A stretch of 64,000 nt of DNA from Aurantiacibacter odishensis (lineage in GTDB: Bacteria > Pseudomonadota > Alphaproteobacteria > Sphingomonadales > Sphingomonadaceae), in NCBI RefSeq assembly GCF_003605195.1, contig NZ_QYOS01000025.1:248001-312000 (forward strand). Reading direction: 5' to 3'. The number at the start of each line of letters is the position of its first letter. Position 1 is the first letter of the stretch. The notes under the pieces were generated by a model. It searched no databases and was not told where the DNA came from. It saw only the letters and a list, made by a program, of their open reading frames with translations. Positions 47,656 to 56,454 of the stretch are shown in pieces. A program made the position numbers and the translations under genes.

Positions 47656-49401
47656 ATGGCCGAAGCGGCCGCCGATACAAAGAAATCCAAGCCCGGCTGG
47701 CGCACGCTGGCCCGTTCGCTGAAGAACCCCAAGAGCGGCTACATGGCGCTGTTCGGCTTTGCCAGCGGCCTGCCGTTCGCTCTGTTCCTGGGCACGCTCT
47801 ACGCCTGGCTGTCCGAGGCTGAGGTGGAACTGGAGACGATGGGCGTCTTCTCCCTGATCGGGCTTGCCTATGCCTTCCAGTTCCTGTGGTCCCCGCTGAT
47901 CGACAAGGTTTCGATCCCCGGTTTCCGCAAGCTGGGGCGGCGCAAGCAGTGGATCGTGCCTTCGCAGATCCTGCTCGGCGTTATCCTGATCGCGCTCTCG
48001 CTGTCGAACCCGACAAACGAAGCGATCGGCTGGTTCAGCCTGCTTGCCGGTATCGGCGCGCTGGCCAGCGCCACGCAGGATATCGCCATCAACGCCTGGC
48101 GGATCGACGTGGCGGACGAGGAGGCGACGCTCGATATCCTCTCCACGGTCTACCAGATGGGATACCGCCTCGCCGCGCTGGTCGGCGGCGCGCTGGGCCT
48201 GATTATCGCCGCGCGCATCGGCTGGCCGCAGACCTACCTGCTGATGGGCGGCATCCTGCTCGCGATCGGCATCGCGGGGCTTTTCGCGCCGGACAGCAAG
48301 GCGGGCGAAAACGTGGACGGCACGGTAACCGACGACCTGCTGCTGAGCTTGCGCAGGAAAGGCGAATTGAAACCATCAGTGCGGGCCAAGGCGCTGGGCG
48401 CTGTCGGCCTGCTCTGGGCGCTGGCAATCGGCGTGGTGCTCACCTTCATGTTCATGTCGCTGGCCTACCCGCCGGAGGACCGGCCCAATCCCACCGATTT
48501 CACGCTCAACTACGGCCCGTGGATCATCGTGGCGACCGTGGTGATCCCCGCGCTGATCGCGGGCTGGCTCGCCTCTCAAAAGGCCAAGGGCGAGAACGTG
48601 ATGACCGAGGACCTCTCCGAACGCGCGGGCAATTCCTACGCAGTCGATCACCTCTACCGCGCACTGGTGATGCCCTTGGTGGAATTCGTTGGCCGCATGG
48701 GCTGGTCGCTGGTGCTGATCCTCTCGCTAGTGCTGACATATCGCATCTGCGACGCCATCTGGGGTACCTTCGCCTATCCGTTCTACCTCGGTGAATTGAA
48801 CTACACGAACGACGAGGTGGCCTTCGCTTCCAAGTTCTTCGGCGTTGGCGCGATTATCGCCGGGCTGGCGTTCGGCGGCTATCTGCTCACCGTGATCGGG
48901 CGCATGGCAACGCTGACGCTGGGCGCGCTGATCGCGGCGCTGACGAACCTTCTCTATGCCGACATGGCAATCGGCGGCGCGAACATGCAGGCGGCCAGTG
49001 ATTTCATCGGTTTTTCTTCGCTGATCAATTTCATGGCTCCGTTCGGCTCCGAGGGTCTGCCGCGCCTGACATTCACGATCATGTGGGAGAATCTTGCCAT
49101 CGGCATCGCGGGCGCTGCTTACGTCGCCTGGCTTAGTTCCATCGTCTCAAAGAAATACTCCGCCGTGCAGTATGCTCTGCTTTCATCGCTCACGTTGCTT
49201 GTCGGCACTCTTGGACGCGGCGCGCTGGGCGAAATGATCGAAGACCGCGGCTATTACGACGTCTTCATCCTAACCACACTGATCGGTTTCGTGGCGGTGG
49301 TGCTGTGCGTGTTCGAATGGATACGTGTGAGCCGCGCCGGGGCTAAGTCCGGCGTGGTCACGCCCGATCGCCACGAAGCCGCACCCGAACCGGCGGAATA
49401 G
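47656..49401 (+). CDS. AmpG-family muropeptide permease (MFS)
   Basis: A 581-residue transporter with 12 or more membrane segments. The AmpG pattern is clear: GYMALFGFASGLPFALFLGTLYAWLSEAEV, LIGLAYAFQFLWSPLIDKV, SATQDIAINAWRIDVADEE and TSVYQMGYRL-like STVYQMGYRLA. AmpG imports anhydro-muropeptides for recycling. A central loop (about residues 210-260) is longer than usual. GGAG precedes the ATG. It starts 99 bases from the divergent pseudouridine synthase gene. Confidence 0.9.
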   Translation: MAEAAADTKKSKPGWRTLARSLKNPKSGYMALFGFASGLPFALFLGTLYAWLSEAEVELETMGVFSLIGLAYAFQFLWSPLIDKVSIPGFRKLGRRKQWIVPSQILLGVILIALSLSNPTNEAIGWFSLLAGIGALASATQDIAINAWRIDVADEEATLDILSTVYQMGYRLAALVGGALGLIIAARIGWPQTYLLMGGILLAIGIAGLFAPDSKAGENVDGTVTDDLLLSLRRKGELKPSVRAKALGAVGLLWALAIGVVLTFMFMSLAYPPEDRPNPTDFTLNYGPWIIVATVVIPALIAGWLASQKAKGENVMTEDLSERAGNSYAVDHLYRALVMPLVEFVGRMGWSLVLILSLVLTYRICDAIWGTFAYPFYLGELNYTNDEVAFASKFFGVGAIIAGLAFGGYLLTVIGRMATLTLGALIAALTNLLYADMAIGGANMQAASDFIGFSSLINFMAPFGSEGLPRLTFTIMWENLAIGIAGAAYVAWLSSIVSKKYSAVQYALLSSLTLLVGTLGRGALGEMIEDRGYYDVFILTTLIGFVAVVLCVFEWIRVSRAGAKSGVVTPDRHEAAPEPAE

Positions 49402-49403
49402 CC

Positions 49404-49727
49404 ATGGCGAGAAAGCCCGACCCCTACTGCCCCGACTGTGGGAGGGACGCGCCGTTAACGCTGCTGTTCTGGGGAATGGGCAAACCATTCACATGCAAGG
49501 GATGCGGGGCGCGGCTGATGGTGCCGAAGGGAACCGGGGTCGGCATAGCCATTCTCGGTTTTCTCGCATTCTGGCAGTTCAAGGACGCTTATGATGGCGC
49601 CTGGTGGGACCTGACGCTTTTTGGTGGCCTGATGCTGATTGTCGGCATCGCAAGCTGGTACACGATGAAAGTGCGCAAGCTGCAGCCGAAGAAGGCTGTC
49701 AGTCCGGAAGCTCCCGGTTCAGGCTGA
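49404..49727 (+). CDS. Zinc-ribbon membrane protein, unknown
   Basis: A 107-residue protein with a CxxC...CxxC zinc ribbon (YCPDCGRD and FTCKGCGARL) followed by two hydrophobic segments (GVGIAILGFLAFWQF, LFGGLMLIVGIASWY). It starts two bases after the ampG stop and is probably co-transcribed. Its end overlaps the convergent folC end by 29 bases. No family function is known to me. Confidence 0.72.
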   Translation: MARKPDPYCPDCGRDAPLTLLFWGMGKPFTCKGCGARLMVPKGTGVGIAILGFLAFWQFKDAYDGAWWDLTLFGGLMLIVGIASWYTMKVRKLQPKKAVSPEAPGSG

Positions 49728-51042
49728 GCACCTTGCCTGCAAGGTACAGCGAGCCGAAGATCAACACCGTGCCTTCGCTCGTCTCGCTCATGGCGCGTAC
49801 GGCGGCGGGCACGTCGTTTGCGGTCGTGACATTCGCGATACCGGCCTCCCGCGCCAGTTCGGCGAGGGCTTCTGGCGCGACGCAATCGTTGCCGGGGATC
49901 GGCACCGCCGTGATCGAATCGATATGCGGCGCAACGATCGCCAGGAACCGGCGTGCATCCTTTGCCGCCATCATGCCGATAATCGCATCGACCGGCTTTT
50001 GCGCCTTCGCTTCGAGATAGCGGGCGAGGGCATTGGCCGCATCGGGGTTGTGCCCGCCATCCAGCAGGAACCCGCGCTGAGGCAGCAGTTCGGTGAGCGG
50101 GCCATCGCCCAGCTCCTGGAGGCGCGCAGGCCAGCGGCAGTTGCGAATACCTTCGGCCATGGCGGCTGCCGACACCGGCACCGTGTCCTGATGGCGAAGC
50201 ATGGCGACTGCCAGCGCGGCATTGTCCGACTGGTGCGCGCCGGGCATTGTGGGCAAGGGCAGGTCCAGTTGCCCGTGCCTGTCGCGGTAGGCGATGGCAT
50301 CGGATCCTGCTTCGGCCCACCAGTCATGACCGCGCATGCGCAGCGGTGCCCCGGCAAGGCCCGCGCGGCGCTCCACCTCGGCCGCGACATCGGGCGAATA
50401 GCCCTGCATCACCAACGGCGAACCGGCGCGCGCGATGCCCGATTTCTCGAAGGCGATGCGGACCATCGGGTTGGCCTTGGGATCGGGCGCGTCGGGGTCT
50501 TCGGTCAGCAGGAACTGGTCGTGATCGATGCCGAGCGAGGCGATGCCGCAGGCAGCGGGCCGCTCCATCACGTTGGTGGCATCGAAGCGCCCGCCAAGGC
50601 CGACTTCAATAACGCAGGCATCGGCAGGCTCGCGCGAGAACGCGAGGAACGTCGCCGCCGTGGTGACTTCGAAGAAGCTGGGCGAAAGGTCTTCCGCCGT
50701 ATCCAGCACTTCTTCCAGCAGACTCGCCAGCATGGCGTCGGAAATCAGCTCTCCGCCCACGCGGATACGCTCGTTGTAGCGCACCAGATGCGGCTTGGTG
50801 GCAACGTGGACGGTCTTTCCGTCGGCCTCCAGCATGGCGCGCAGGAAGGCGCAGGTGGAGCCCTTGCCGTTGGTGCCCGCCACATGGAACACCGGCGGCA
50901 GATGCTTTTCCGGATTGCCCAGTCGCGCCAGCAGTTCACGGATCACGTCCAGCCCGATGCGGCCCTGCGGCAGTGACAGCGCGCCCAGCCGATCGAGCTG
51001 GCGCTGCACGTCCTCGTTATCGGAAATGGCGAAGTCTTTCAT
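49699..51042 (-). CDS. folC: Bifunctional dihydrofolate / folylpolyglutamate synthase
   Basis: A 447-residue Mur-ligase-fold enzyme that adds glutamate to dihydropteroate and folates. The ATP-binding loop GTNGKGST is at residues 56-63; VIEVGLGGRFDATNV, GIDHDQFL and LLDGGHNPDAA follow, all family signatures. It follows accD by 23 bases on the same strand, the usual accD-folC pairing. Confidence 0.96.
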   Translation of the reverse strand: MKDFAISDNEDVQRQLDRLGALSLPQGRIGLDVIRELLARLGNPEKHLPPVFHVAGTNGKGSTCAFLRAMLEADGKTVHVATKPHLVRYNERIRVGGELISDAMLASLLEEVLDTAEDLSPSFFEVTTAATFLAFSREPADACVIEVGLGGRFDATNVMERPAACGIASLGIDHDQFLLTEDPDAPDPKANPMVRIAFEKSGIARAGSPLVMQGYSPDVAAEVERRAGLAGAPLRMRGHDWWAEAGSDAIAYRDRHGQLDLPLPTMPGAHQSDNAALAVAMLRHQDTVPVSAAAMAEGIRNCRWPARLQELGDGPLTELLPQRGFLLDGGHNPDAANALARYLEAKAQKPVDAIIGMMAAKDARRFLAIVAPHIDSITAVPIPGNDCVAPEALAELAREAGIANVTTANDVPAAVRAMSETSEGTVLIFGSLYLAGKVLSLNRELPD

Positions 51043-51065
51043 CGCAAGAGTCGCGTGGGAAAGGC

Positions 51066-51917
51066 TCAGGCAGCTTTCGCCGGAGTGAGATACTCCAGCA
51101 ACTGCGACAGCCTTTCGCGCAGGTCCTTGCGGTGCACAACCATGTCTACCATGCCGTGCTTGTGCAGGTATTCCGCGCGCTGGAAGCCTTCGGGCAACTG
51201 CTCGCGAATGGTTTCCTGAATCACGCGCTGGCCTGCAAAGCCGATCAGCGCACCGGGCTCTGCGATATGGACGTCGCCCAGCATGGCGTAGCTTGCAGTG
51301 ACGCCGCCGGTGGTCGGGTCTGTCAGCACGACGATGTAGGGCAGGCCTGCCTCGCGCAGGCGGCGCGTCATTACCGTGGCGCGCGGCATCTGCATCAGGG
51401 AGAGGATACCTTCCTGCATCCGCGCCCCGCCAGCGGCGGTAATGCAGATGAAGCCGCAGTTTTCATCCAGCGCGCGTTGTGCCGCGTTGCAGAACGAATC
51501 GCCCACGGCCATGCCCATGGAGCCGCCCATGAACATGAAATCCTGCACACCCACGACAGCCTTCTGCCCTTCGATCGTGCCGAATGCAGCGGTGAAGGCA
51601 TCGTCGTGCGGATTGCTGGCGCGGGCGGCCTTCAGCCGGTCGGTATAGCGCTTGGTATCCTTGAAGCGCAGCGGGTCCTCGGTCACCTGCGGCGAGGGGA
51701 GCAGTTCAAAGCTGCCCTCGTCCATCACCTGAGACAGGCGCTTGTCGGCACCGATGCGACCATGGTGATCGCAATGCGGGCAGACGCTCATGTTCTGCTC
51801 GTACTCGGTACGGAACACCATCTCGGTGCACCGCGGACACTTGATCCACAGATTGTCGGGCGATTCGCGCTTGTTGCCAAAGGGCAGGCGCTCTCGGACA
51901 CGGGTTAGCCAGCTCAT
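51066..51917 (-). CDS. accD: Acetyl-CoA carboxylase carboxyltransferase subunit beta
   Basis: A 283-residue subunit that with AccA transfers CO2 from biotin to acetyl-CoA, the first step of fatty acid synthesis. A zinc ribbon is formed by C27, C30, C46 and C49. The crotonase-like core includes [19 protein letters not shown] and [12 protein letters not shown]. It lies 9 bases after trpA, with folC following, the order common in proteobacteria. Confidence 0.97.
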   Translation of the reverse strand: MSWLTRVRERLPFGNKRESPDNLWIKCPRCTEMVFRTEYEQNMSVCPHCDHHGRIGADKRLSQVMDEGSFELLPSPQVTEDPLRFKDTKRYTDRLKAARASNPHDDAFTAAFGTIEGQKAVVGVQDFMFMGGSMGMAVGDSFCNAAQRALDENCGFICITAAGGARMQEGILSLMQMPRATVMTRRLREAGLPYIVVLTDPTTGGVTASYAMLGDVHIAEPGALIGFAGQRVIQETIREQLPEGFQRAEYLHKHGMVDMVVHRKDLRERLSQLLEYLTPAKAA

Positions 51918-51926
51918 GGATGGGGC

Positions 51927-52703
51927 CTATCGGGCAGAATGGACCGCATTGGCAAGTTTTTCGACCAATGCGCGAAGGTGCTGCGGGGCGTTTTCCCCAT
52001 GCTCGGCGACGATCTCCACCAGCGCGGAGCCGACAACGACGCCGTCCGCAACCCTGGCAATCGCCTCGGCCTGTTCGGGCGTGCGCACGCCGAAGCCGAC
52101 CGCGACTGGTAGGTCGGTATGCTGCTTGATGCGGCTGACATTGGCCTCGATCGTGTCGACAGCGGCCTGCTGCTTGCCGGTAATTCCGGCGACGGAGACG
52201 TAGTAGAGAAAGCCTGCCGACTTATCGAGCACCATGGGCAGGCGCGCGTCGTCGGTGGTCGGCGTGGCGAGGCGGATGGGCGCAATGCCCTTGTCACGCA
52301 GGGCAGGGCCGAGGTCCTCGTCCTCCTCGGGCGCGAGATCGACGCAGATCACGCCATCGACGCCCGCTTTGTCGGCCGCATCGGCAAACCACTCCGGCCC
52401 GCGCCGGATCATCGGGTTGGCATAACCCATCAGCACCAGCGGAACGTCCGGGTGGCGGGCGCGAAAGTCCTTGGCATGGCGCAGCACGTCGGCGGTTTTT
52501 GTACCCCCGGTCAGCGAGCGAATGTTCGCGGCCTGGATCGCCGGGCCATCGGCCATCGGATCGGTGAAGGGCATCCCAAGCTCGATCACGTCGGCGCCGC
52601 CTTCGACCAGCGCATCGAGATTGGCGGCGGTGTCCCCATCGCCTGCGGTGATGAAGCAGACGAGCGCGGGGCCACGGGAGAAGGTATCGGTAAAACGGGT
52701 CAT
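51927..52703 (-). CDS. trpA: Tryptophan synthase alpha chain
   Basis: A 258-residue TIM barrel that cleaves indole-glycerol phosphate. Catalytic E41 and D52 (ELGMPFTDPMADGPAIQ) are in place, as is GFGVRTPEQA. ATG at 52703 (MTRFTDTFSRGP) lies in a 4-base ATGA overlap with a small membrane-protein gene. An upstream in-frame ATG at 52910 is not credible because it crosses that gene. It is separated from trpB by two small genes, an unusual interruption. Confidence 0.96.
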   Translation of the reverse strand: MTRFTDTFSRGPALVCFITAGDGDTAANLDALVEGGADVIELGMPFTDPMADGPAIQAANIRSLTGGTKTADVLRHAKDFRARHPDVPLVLMGYANPMIRRGPEWFADAADKAGVDGVICVDLAPEEDEDLGPALRDKGIAPIRLATPTTDDARLPMVLDKSAGFLYYVSVAGITGKQQAAVDTIEANVSRIKQHTDLPVAVGFGVRTPEQAEAIARVADGVVVGSALVEIVAEHGENAPQHLRALVEKLANAVHSAR

Positions 52704-52885
52704 GATGCCGGGCGCCATAGCCCCGCTGCCGCGGCAATCACAATGGCAATTCCACCGGCGAACGGCGCAATCTGCGGCGCGCTTATCTCCTGCCCGGTGA
52801 CGGCAAAGCCGAGGGCCGAGAGGATGAAGCCTATTGGCAGGCCGATGAGTAAGAATACTCCGGCTCGCGCGAGGGAGAATTTCAT
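52700..52885 (-). CDS. Small two-helix membrane protein next to trpA
   Basis: A 61-residue protein with two membrane segments (RAGVFLLIGLPIGFILSALGFAV and IAPFAGGIAIVIAAAAGLWR). Its stop overlaps the trpA start (ATGA), so the pair should be translationally coupled. No family recognised. It lies between a REP pair and trpA in an otherwise standard trp gene order. Confidence 0.6.
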   Translation of the reverse strand: MKFSLARAGVFLLIGLPIGFILSALGFAVTGQEISAPQIAPFAGGIAIVIAAAAGLWRPAS

Positions 52886-52904
52886 GTGGAAGTACCTCTA
52901 AAGT

Positions 52905-52991
52905 CGTCACCCCGGCCCCCGAGCCGGGGTCCTGCTTCTTCGAATGTTGCGCTGAAGTAAGCTGGACCCCGGCTCGGGGGCCGGGGTGACG
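52905..52991. repeat. REP/BIME-type inverted repeat pair
   Basis: Two 28-base arms (52905-52932 and 52964-52991) are exact inverted copies separated by 31 bases. Each arm is itself GC-rich and partly palindromic (GTCACCCCGG...CCGGGGTCC). This is the usual form of repetitive extragenic palindromes in sphingomonads. It sits inside the trp operon between the two small membrane-protein genes and may act as an RNA-stabilising or polarity-tuning hairpin. Confidence 0.85.
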
Positions 52992-53007
52992 GAGATGGAG
53001 AGGGTAT

Positions 53008-53247
53008 TCACTGAAAGTTGCGCTTTTTCATGCGCTTCCTGTGGTCGCGGCGCTTGTTAAACCGTTCGTCCAGCGGAATGGAGATAAGAGTCAGCACCGT
53101 CATCGATGCTGCCATCATAAGCCAAAACTGGAGGCCTTTTGCGCTGCTGGTCCACCAACCAATCCATTCCATCAACGAAAAAAGACAGAACATCCAGGCA
53201 GTCCACAAGACGGCATAAATCAAGGCTCTCTTGAACAGTTTGCTCAC
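53008..53247 (-). CDS. Small membrane protein next to trpB
   Basis: A 79-residue protein with two membrane segments ([25 protein letters not shown] and [22 protein letters not shown]) and a very basic C-terminus ([18 protein letters not shown]). GTG at 53247 overlaps the trpB stop (GTGA), so it should be translated with trpB. No family recognised. The strong positive tail fits a cytoplasmic end. Confidence 0.62.
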   Translation of the reverse strand: MSKLFKRALIYAVLWTAWMFCLFSLMEWIGWWTSSAKGLQFWLMMAASMTVLTLISIPLDERFNKRRDHRKRMKKRNFQ

Positions 53248-54461
53248 ATCTCCACCCCAAGCGCCTCCGCCACGGTGAAGATGTCCTTGTCGCCGCGCCC
53301 ACACAGGTTCGCGCAGATGATCGCGTCCTTCGGAATGGTCGGCGCGACCTTGGTGATGGCGGCGATGGCGTGCGAAGGTTCCAGCGCGGGGATGATGCCC
53401 TCTGTACGGCAGAGCAGCTGGAAGGCTTCCAGCGCCTCCGTATCGGTGGCATGGGTGTATTCCACGCGGCCCGTTTCCTTCAGCCAGGCGTGTTCGGGAC
53501 CGATGCCGGGGTAGTCGAGGCCTGCCGAAATCGAGTGGCCTTCGGTGATCTGGCCGTCCTCGTCCTGCAGCAGGTAGGTCTTGTTGCCGTGGAGCACGCC
53601 GGGGAAGCCGCCTGCGAGGCTGGCGGCATGTTCGTCTCCGTCGAGGCCGTGGCCTGCCGCTTCCACGCCCAGCATCTTCACCGATGGATCGTCGAGGAAA
53701 GGATGGAACAGGCCGATGGCGTTGGAGCCGCCGCCGATGGCCGCCACCAGCAGGTCCGGCAGCTTGCCGGTTCGGGCGAGCAACTGGGCACGCGCCTCCT
53801 TGCCGATCACGCTCTGGAAATCGCGGACAAGCTCGGGATAGGGATGCGGCCCGGCGGCGGTGCCGATGATGTAGAAGGTGTCGTGCACGTTCGCGACCCA
53901 GTCGCGCAGCGCCTCGTTCATCGCATCCTTCAGCGTGCCACGCCCGGCGGTGACGGGGCGCACTTCCGCTCCGAGGAGCTTCATGCGGAAGACATTGGGC
54001 GACTGCCGCCGCACATCCTCTGCGCCCATATAGACTACGCAGGGCAGGCCGAAGCGCGCGCAGACAGTGGCCGTCGCCACACCGTGCTGGCCCGCGCCTG
54101 TTTCCGCGATGATGCGCGTCTTGCCCATGCGAAGGGCGAGCAAAATCTGGCCGATGCAGTTGTTGATCTTGTGCGCGCCGGTGTGGTTCAGCTCGTCGCG
54201 CTTGAACCAGATCTGCGCGCCACCGAGTTCTTCCGTTAGGCGCGGGGCGAAATACATCGGGCTGGGGCGGCCGACGTAGTGCTCCAGCAGGTCGTCGAAT
54301 TGTTCCTTGAACGCTGGGTCCACCTTGGCGGCGTTGTATTCACGCTCGAGGTCGAGGATCAGCGGCATCAGCGTTTCGGCGACGTAGCGGCCGCCGAACT
54401 GGCCGAAATGCCCGCGATCGTCGGGCTGGTTGCGGAAGGAATTGGGTTTGTTCTCGGTCAT
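53244..54461 (-). CDS. trpB: Tryptophan synthase beta chain
   Basis: A 405-residue PLP enzyme that joins indole and serine. The PLP lysine is K98 in [32 protein letters not shown]-like [13 protein letters not shown] and [13 protein letters not shown] are all present. It follows trpF by 50 bases on the same strand. Confidence 0.97.
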   Translation of the reverse strand: MTENKPNSFRNQPDDRGHFGQFGGRYVAETLMPLILDLEREYNAAKVDPAFKEQFDDLLEHYVGRPSPMYFAPRLTEELGGAQIWFKRDELNHTGAHKINNCIGQILLALRMGKTRIIAETGAGQHGVATATVCARFGLPCVVYMGAEDVRRQSPNVFRMKLLGAEVRPVTAGRGTLKDAMNEALRDWVANVHDTFYIIGTAAGPHPYPELVRDFQSVIGKEARAQLLARTGKLPDLLVAAIGGGSNAIGLFHPFLDDPSVKMLGVEAAGHGLDGDEHAASLAGGFPGVLHGNKTYLLQDEDGQITEGHSISAGLDYPGIGPEHAWLKETGRVEYTHATDTEALEAFQLLCRTEGIIPALEPSHAIAAITKVAPTIPKDAIICANLCGRGDKDIFTVAEALGVEM

Positions 54462-54511
54462 GGCCTGCCGATTGGCAGAGCCGTGCGGCCAAGTCCAGCG
54501 AGTCGAAAGCC

Positions 54512-55162
54512 CTAGGCCGCTTTCGCGCGCGCCTCTTTCGCGGCCTTGCAGAAAGCGGCGATCTTGGCGGGGTCCTTCTTGCCGGGCTCGCTTTCGAGGC
54601 CGGAGGAGGCATCCACCAGCGGCGCACCGGTGTAGCGGATGGCATCGGCGACGTTGTGCGGGCCAAGCCCGCCAGCAAGACCCCAGGGCAGGACGTGCCG
54701 ATGGTTCAGCAGCAGTCGCCAGTCCAGCGCAAGACCGTTGCCGCCGGGCAGGGCCCCGCCCGCCGCATCGTAGAGCAGGCGATGCGCGCAGTCCTTGAAC
54801 TTCGCCGCCCGCTCCAGCGAAGCGCGGTCCTTAACGCCGACCGCCTTCCAAATCTCGAGGTTCGATTTGTCGCGCAGCAGCGATAGCCATTCGGGCTTTT
54901 CGGAGCCGTGCAGTTGCAGCACGTCGGGCTGGATTTCCTGTAGCGCTTCCGCCGTCGGCTTCGGCTCCATGTTCACAGTCAGCAGCACGACCTTCACATG
55001 GTCCGGCACGCGGGCGCGCAGCTTTGCGGCATCTGCGATCGAGACGTGGCGCGGCGATTTCTCGAAATGAACGAGGCCGACGTGAGTCGCGCCGGCATTC
55101 ACCGCGGCGTCGATGCTTTCGCCTGTGCTGAGGCCGCAAATCTTGATGAGCTGGTCTGGCAT
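54512..55162 (-). CDS. trpF: Phosphoribosylanthranilate isomerase
   Basis: A 216-residue TIM barrel that isomerises N-(5-phosphoribosyl)anthranilate. The catalytic cysteine is C9 in IKICGLST, and the catalytic Asp region and phosphate loop are visible in [10 protein letters not shown] and [14 protein letters not shown]...VDASSGLES. It leads the trpF-trpB-(two small genes)-trpA run; pyrF lies upstream on the same strand. Confidence 0.96.
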   Translation of the reverse strand: MPDQLIKICGLSTGESIDAAVNAGATHVGLVHFEKSPRHVSIADAAKLRARVPDHVKVVLLTVNMEPKPTAEALQEIQPDVLQLHGSEKPEWLSLLRDKSNLEIWKAVGVKDRASLERAAKFKDCAHRLLYDAAGGALPGGNGLALDWRLLLNHRHVLPWGLAGGLGPHNVADAIRYTGAPLVDASSGLESEPGKKDPAKIAAFCKAAKEARAKAA

Positions 55163-55232
55163 ACAGGTGACTTAGTGACAGCGAGACGGTTGGTGAAGGG
55201 TTAAGCCGTCACCGCCGTTCGCAGAAATATTC

Positions 55233-55907
55233 CTAAAGGGTCGCCTCGATCTCGCGGGCAGCCTGCAACGGATCGTCGGCGCGGCTGATCGGGCGACCGA
55301 TCACCAGCACCGATGCACCATCGTCGCGCGCCTGTCGCGGTGTGACGACGCGCTTCTGGTCGCCTGTCGCCTTGCCGCCGGGGCGCAGGCCGGGAACGAC
55401 GAAAAAGCCGTCCTTCCACTGCTTGTGGACCGATTTCACTTCCTGACCGGAGCATACGATCCCGTCCAGTCCGCTGTCCTGCGCCAGTTCGGCCAGCCGC
55501 ATCACGTGATCGTGCGGCGTGCCCTGAACGCCGGTGCGTTCCAGATCGCGCTCGTCGAGGCTGGTGAGCATGGTGACGGCGACGACCCTGGTGTTCTCGC
55601 CCGCCGCCGCCTTGGCATCCTCCATCATCGCGCGTCCGCCACTGGCGTGGACGGTCATGATGGCAGGCTCCACCACGTGCAGAGACTGCATGGCACCCGC
55701 CACGGTGTTGGGAATGTCGTGCAGCTTCAGGTCGAGGAAGATGGGCAGGCCGAGGTGGGCGATCTCGTGCACGCCGTGCGTGCCGTGGGCGCAGAAGAAT
55801 TCCAGCCCCAGTTTTACTCCGCCGACGTGACCCTTCACCTTCTCGACCAGCGCCTTTGCCGCGTCCAGTTGCGGCACGTCCAGCGCGAGGTAAACGGGAT
55901 TGCTCAT
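55233..55907 (-). CDS. pyrF: Orotidine 5'-phosphate decarboxylase
   Basis: A 224-residue TIM barrel that makes UMP, the last step of pyrimidine synthesis. The catalytic DxKxxD is D59, K61 and D64 in FLDLKLHDIPNTV; the phosphate-binding end is VVPGLRPGG...VIGRPISRADDPLQAA. ATG at 55907 overlaps the stop of the LapA-like gene by 4 bases. Confidence 0.96.
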   Translation of the reverse strand: MSNPVYLALDVPQLDAAKALVEKVKGHVGGVKLGLEFFCAHGTHGVHEIAHLGLPIFLDLKLHDIPNTVAGAMQSLHVVEPAIMTVHASGGRAMMEDAKAAAGENTRVVAVTMLTSLDERDLERTGVQGTPHDHVMRLAELAQDSGLDGIVCSGQEVKSVHKQWKDGFFVVPGLRPGGKATGDQKRVVTPRQARDDGASVLVIGRPISRADDPLQAAREIEATL

Positions 55908-56377
55908 GCCTTGGTTTCGCTCTCGCTGCCGGGCTTGTCGCTCTTGGGATCGTCGCTGCCGAAAAGCGGGCCGGGCTTGTCCGCCTCGGTAGACTCCGTG
56001 GTCGTCGCTTCGGGGCCGATATGTTCGCGCGTGGTGGGTTTCAAAGGCGTATCGGGATCGGCGCGCACATCGGGTTCGGTGCTCACCGGCTCTTCCTCGT
56101 GGTCCTGCCTCACCGCAACGGGCGTTGCGGCAGCGGTTCTAGCAGCGTTCTCGAGGCTGGCGATCTTGCGATTGAGGCGCCACTTGCTCGCCCGGTGATA
56201 GAGCCACATCGGCACGAAGCCGATGGCGAAGGACACGATCACGATTGCGGGAATCTTGGTGTCCACCACGATGCCATCCCAGATCCGCACGGTGACGGTG
56301 GGGTCCCAGTTGGCGATGGAAAACAGCAACAGGCCTACCAGCAGCAGTACCCAGATGACGGTGCGAACGATCTGCAT
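55904..56377 (-). CDS. LapA-domain membrane protein
   Basis: A 157-residue protein with two N-terminal membrane segments (VIWVLLLVGLLLFSIANW and IPAIVIVSFAIGFVPMWLY) and the RASKWRLNRKI helix typical of LapA/DUF1049 proteins, followed by about 75 residues of acidic, Pro/Thr/Glu-rich, probably disordered tail. LapA proteins are linked to LPS assembly in enterobacteria; a role here is not known. It overlaps pyrF by 4 bases. Confidence 0.8.
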   Translation of the reverse strand: MQIVRTVIWVLLLVGLLLFSIANWDPTVTVRIWDGIVVDTKIPAIVIVSFAIGFVPMWLYHRASKWRLNRKIASLENAARTAAATPVAVRQDHEEEPVSTEPDVRADPDTPLKPTTREHIGPEATTTESTEADKPGPLFGSDDPKSDKPGSESETKA

Positions 56378-56454
56378 CGGCTTCTCTCTTCTGTCCGTTT
56401 CGCTTTGGCCGCGATGCTAGGGCAGCAATCGGGCCAAGGGAAGGGCGCTGCGGC

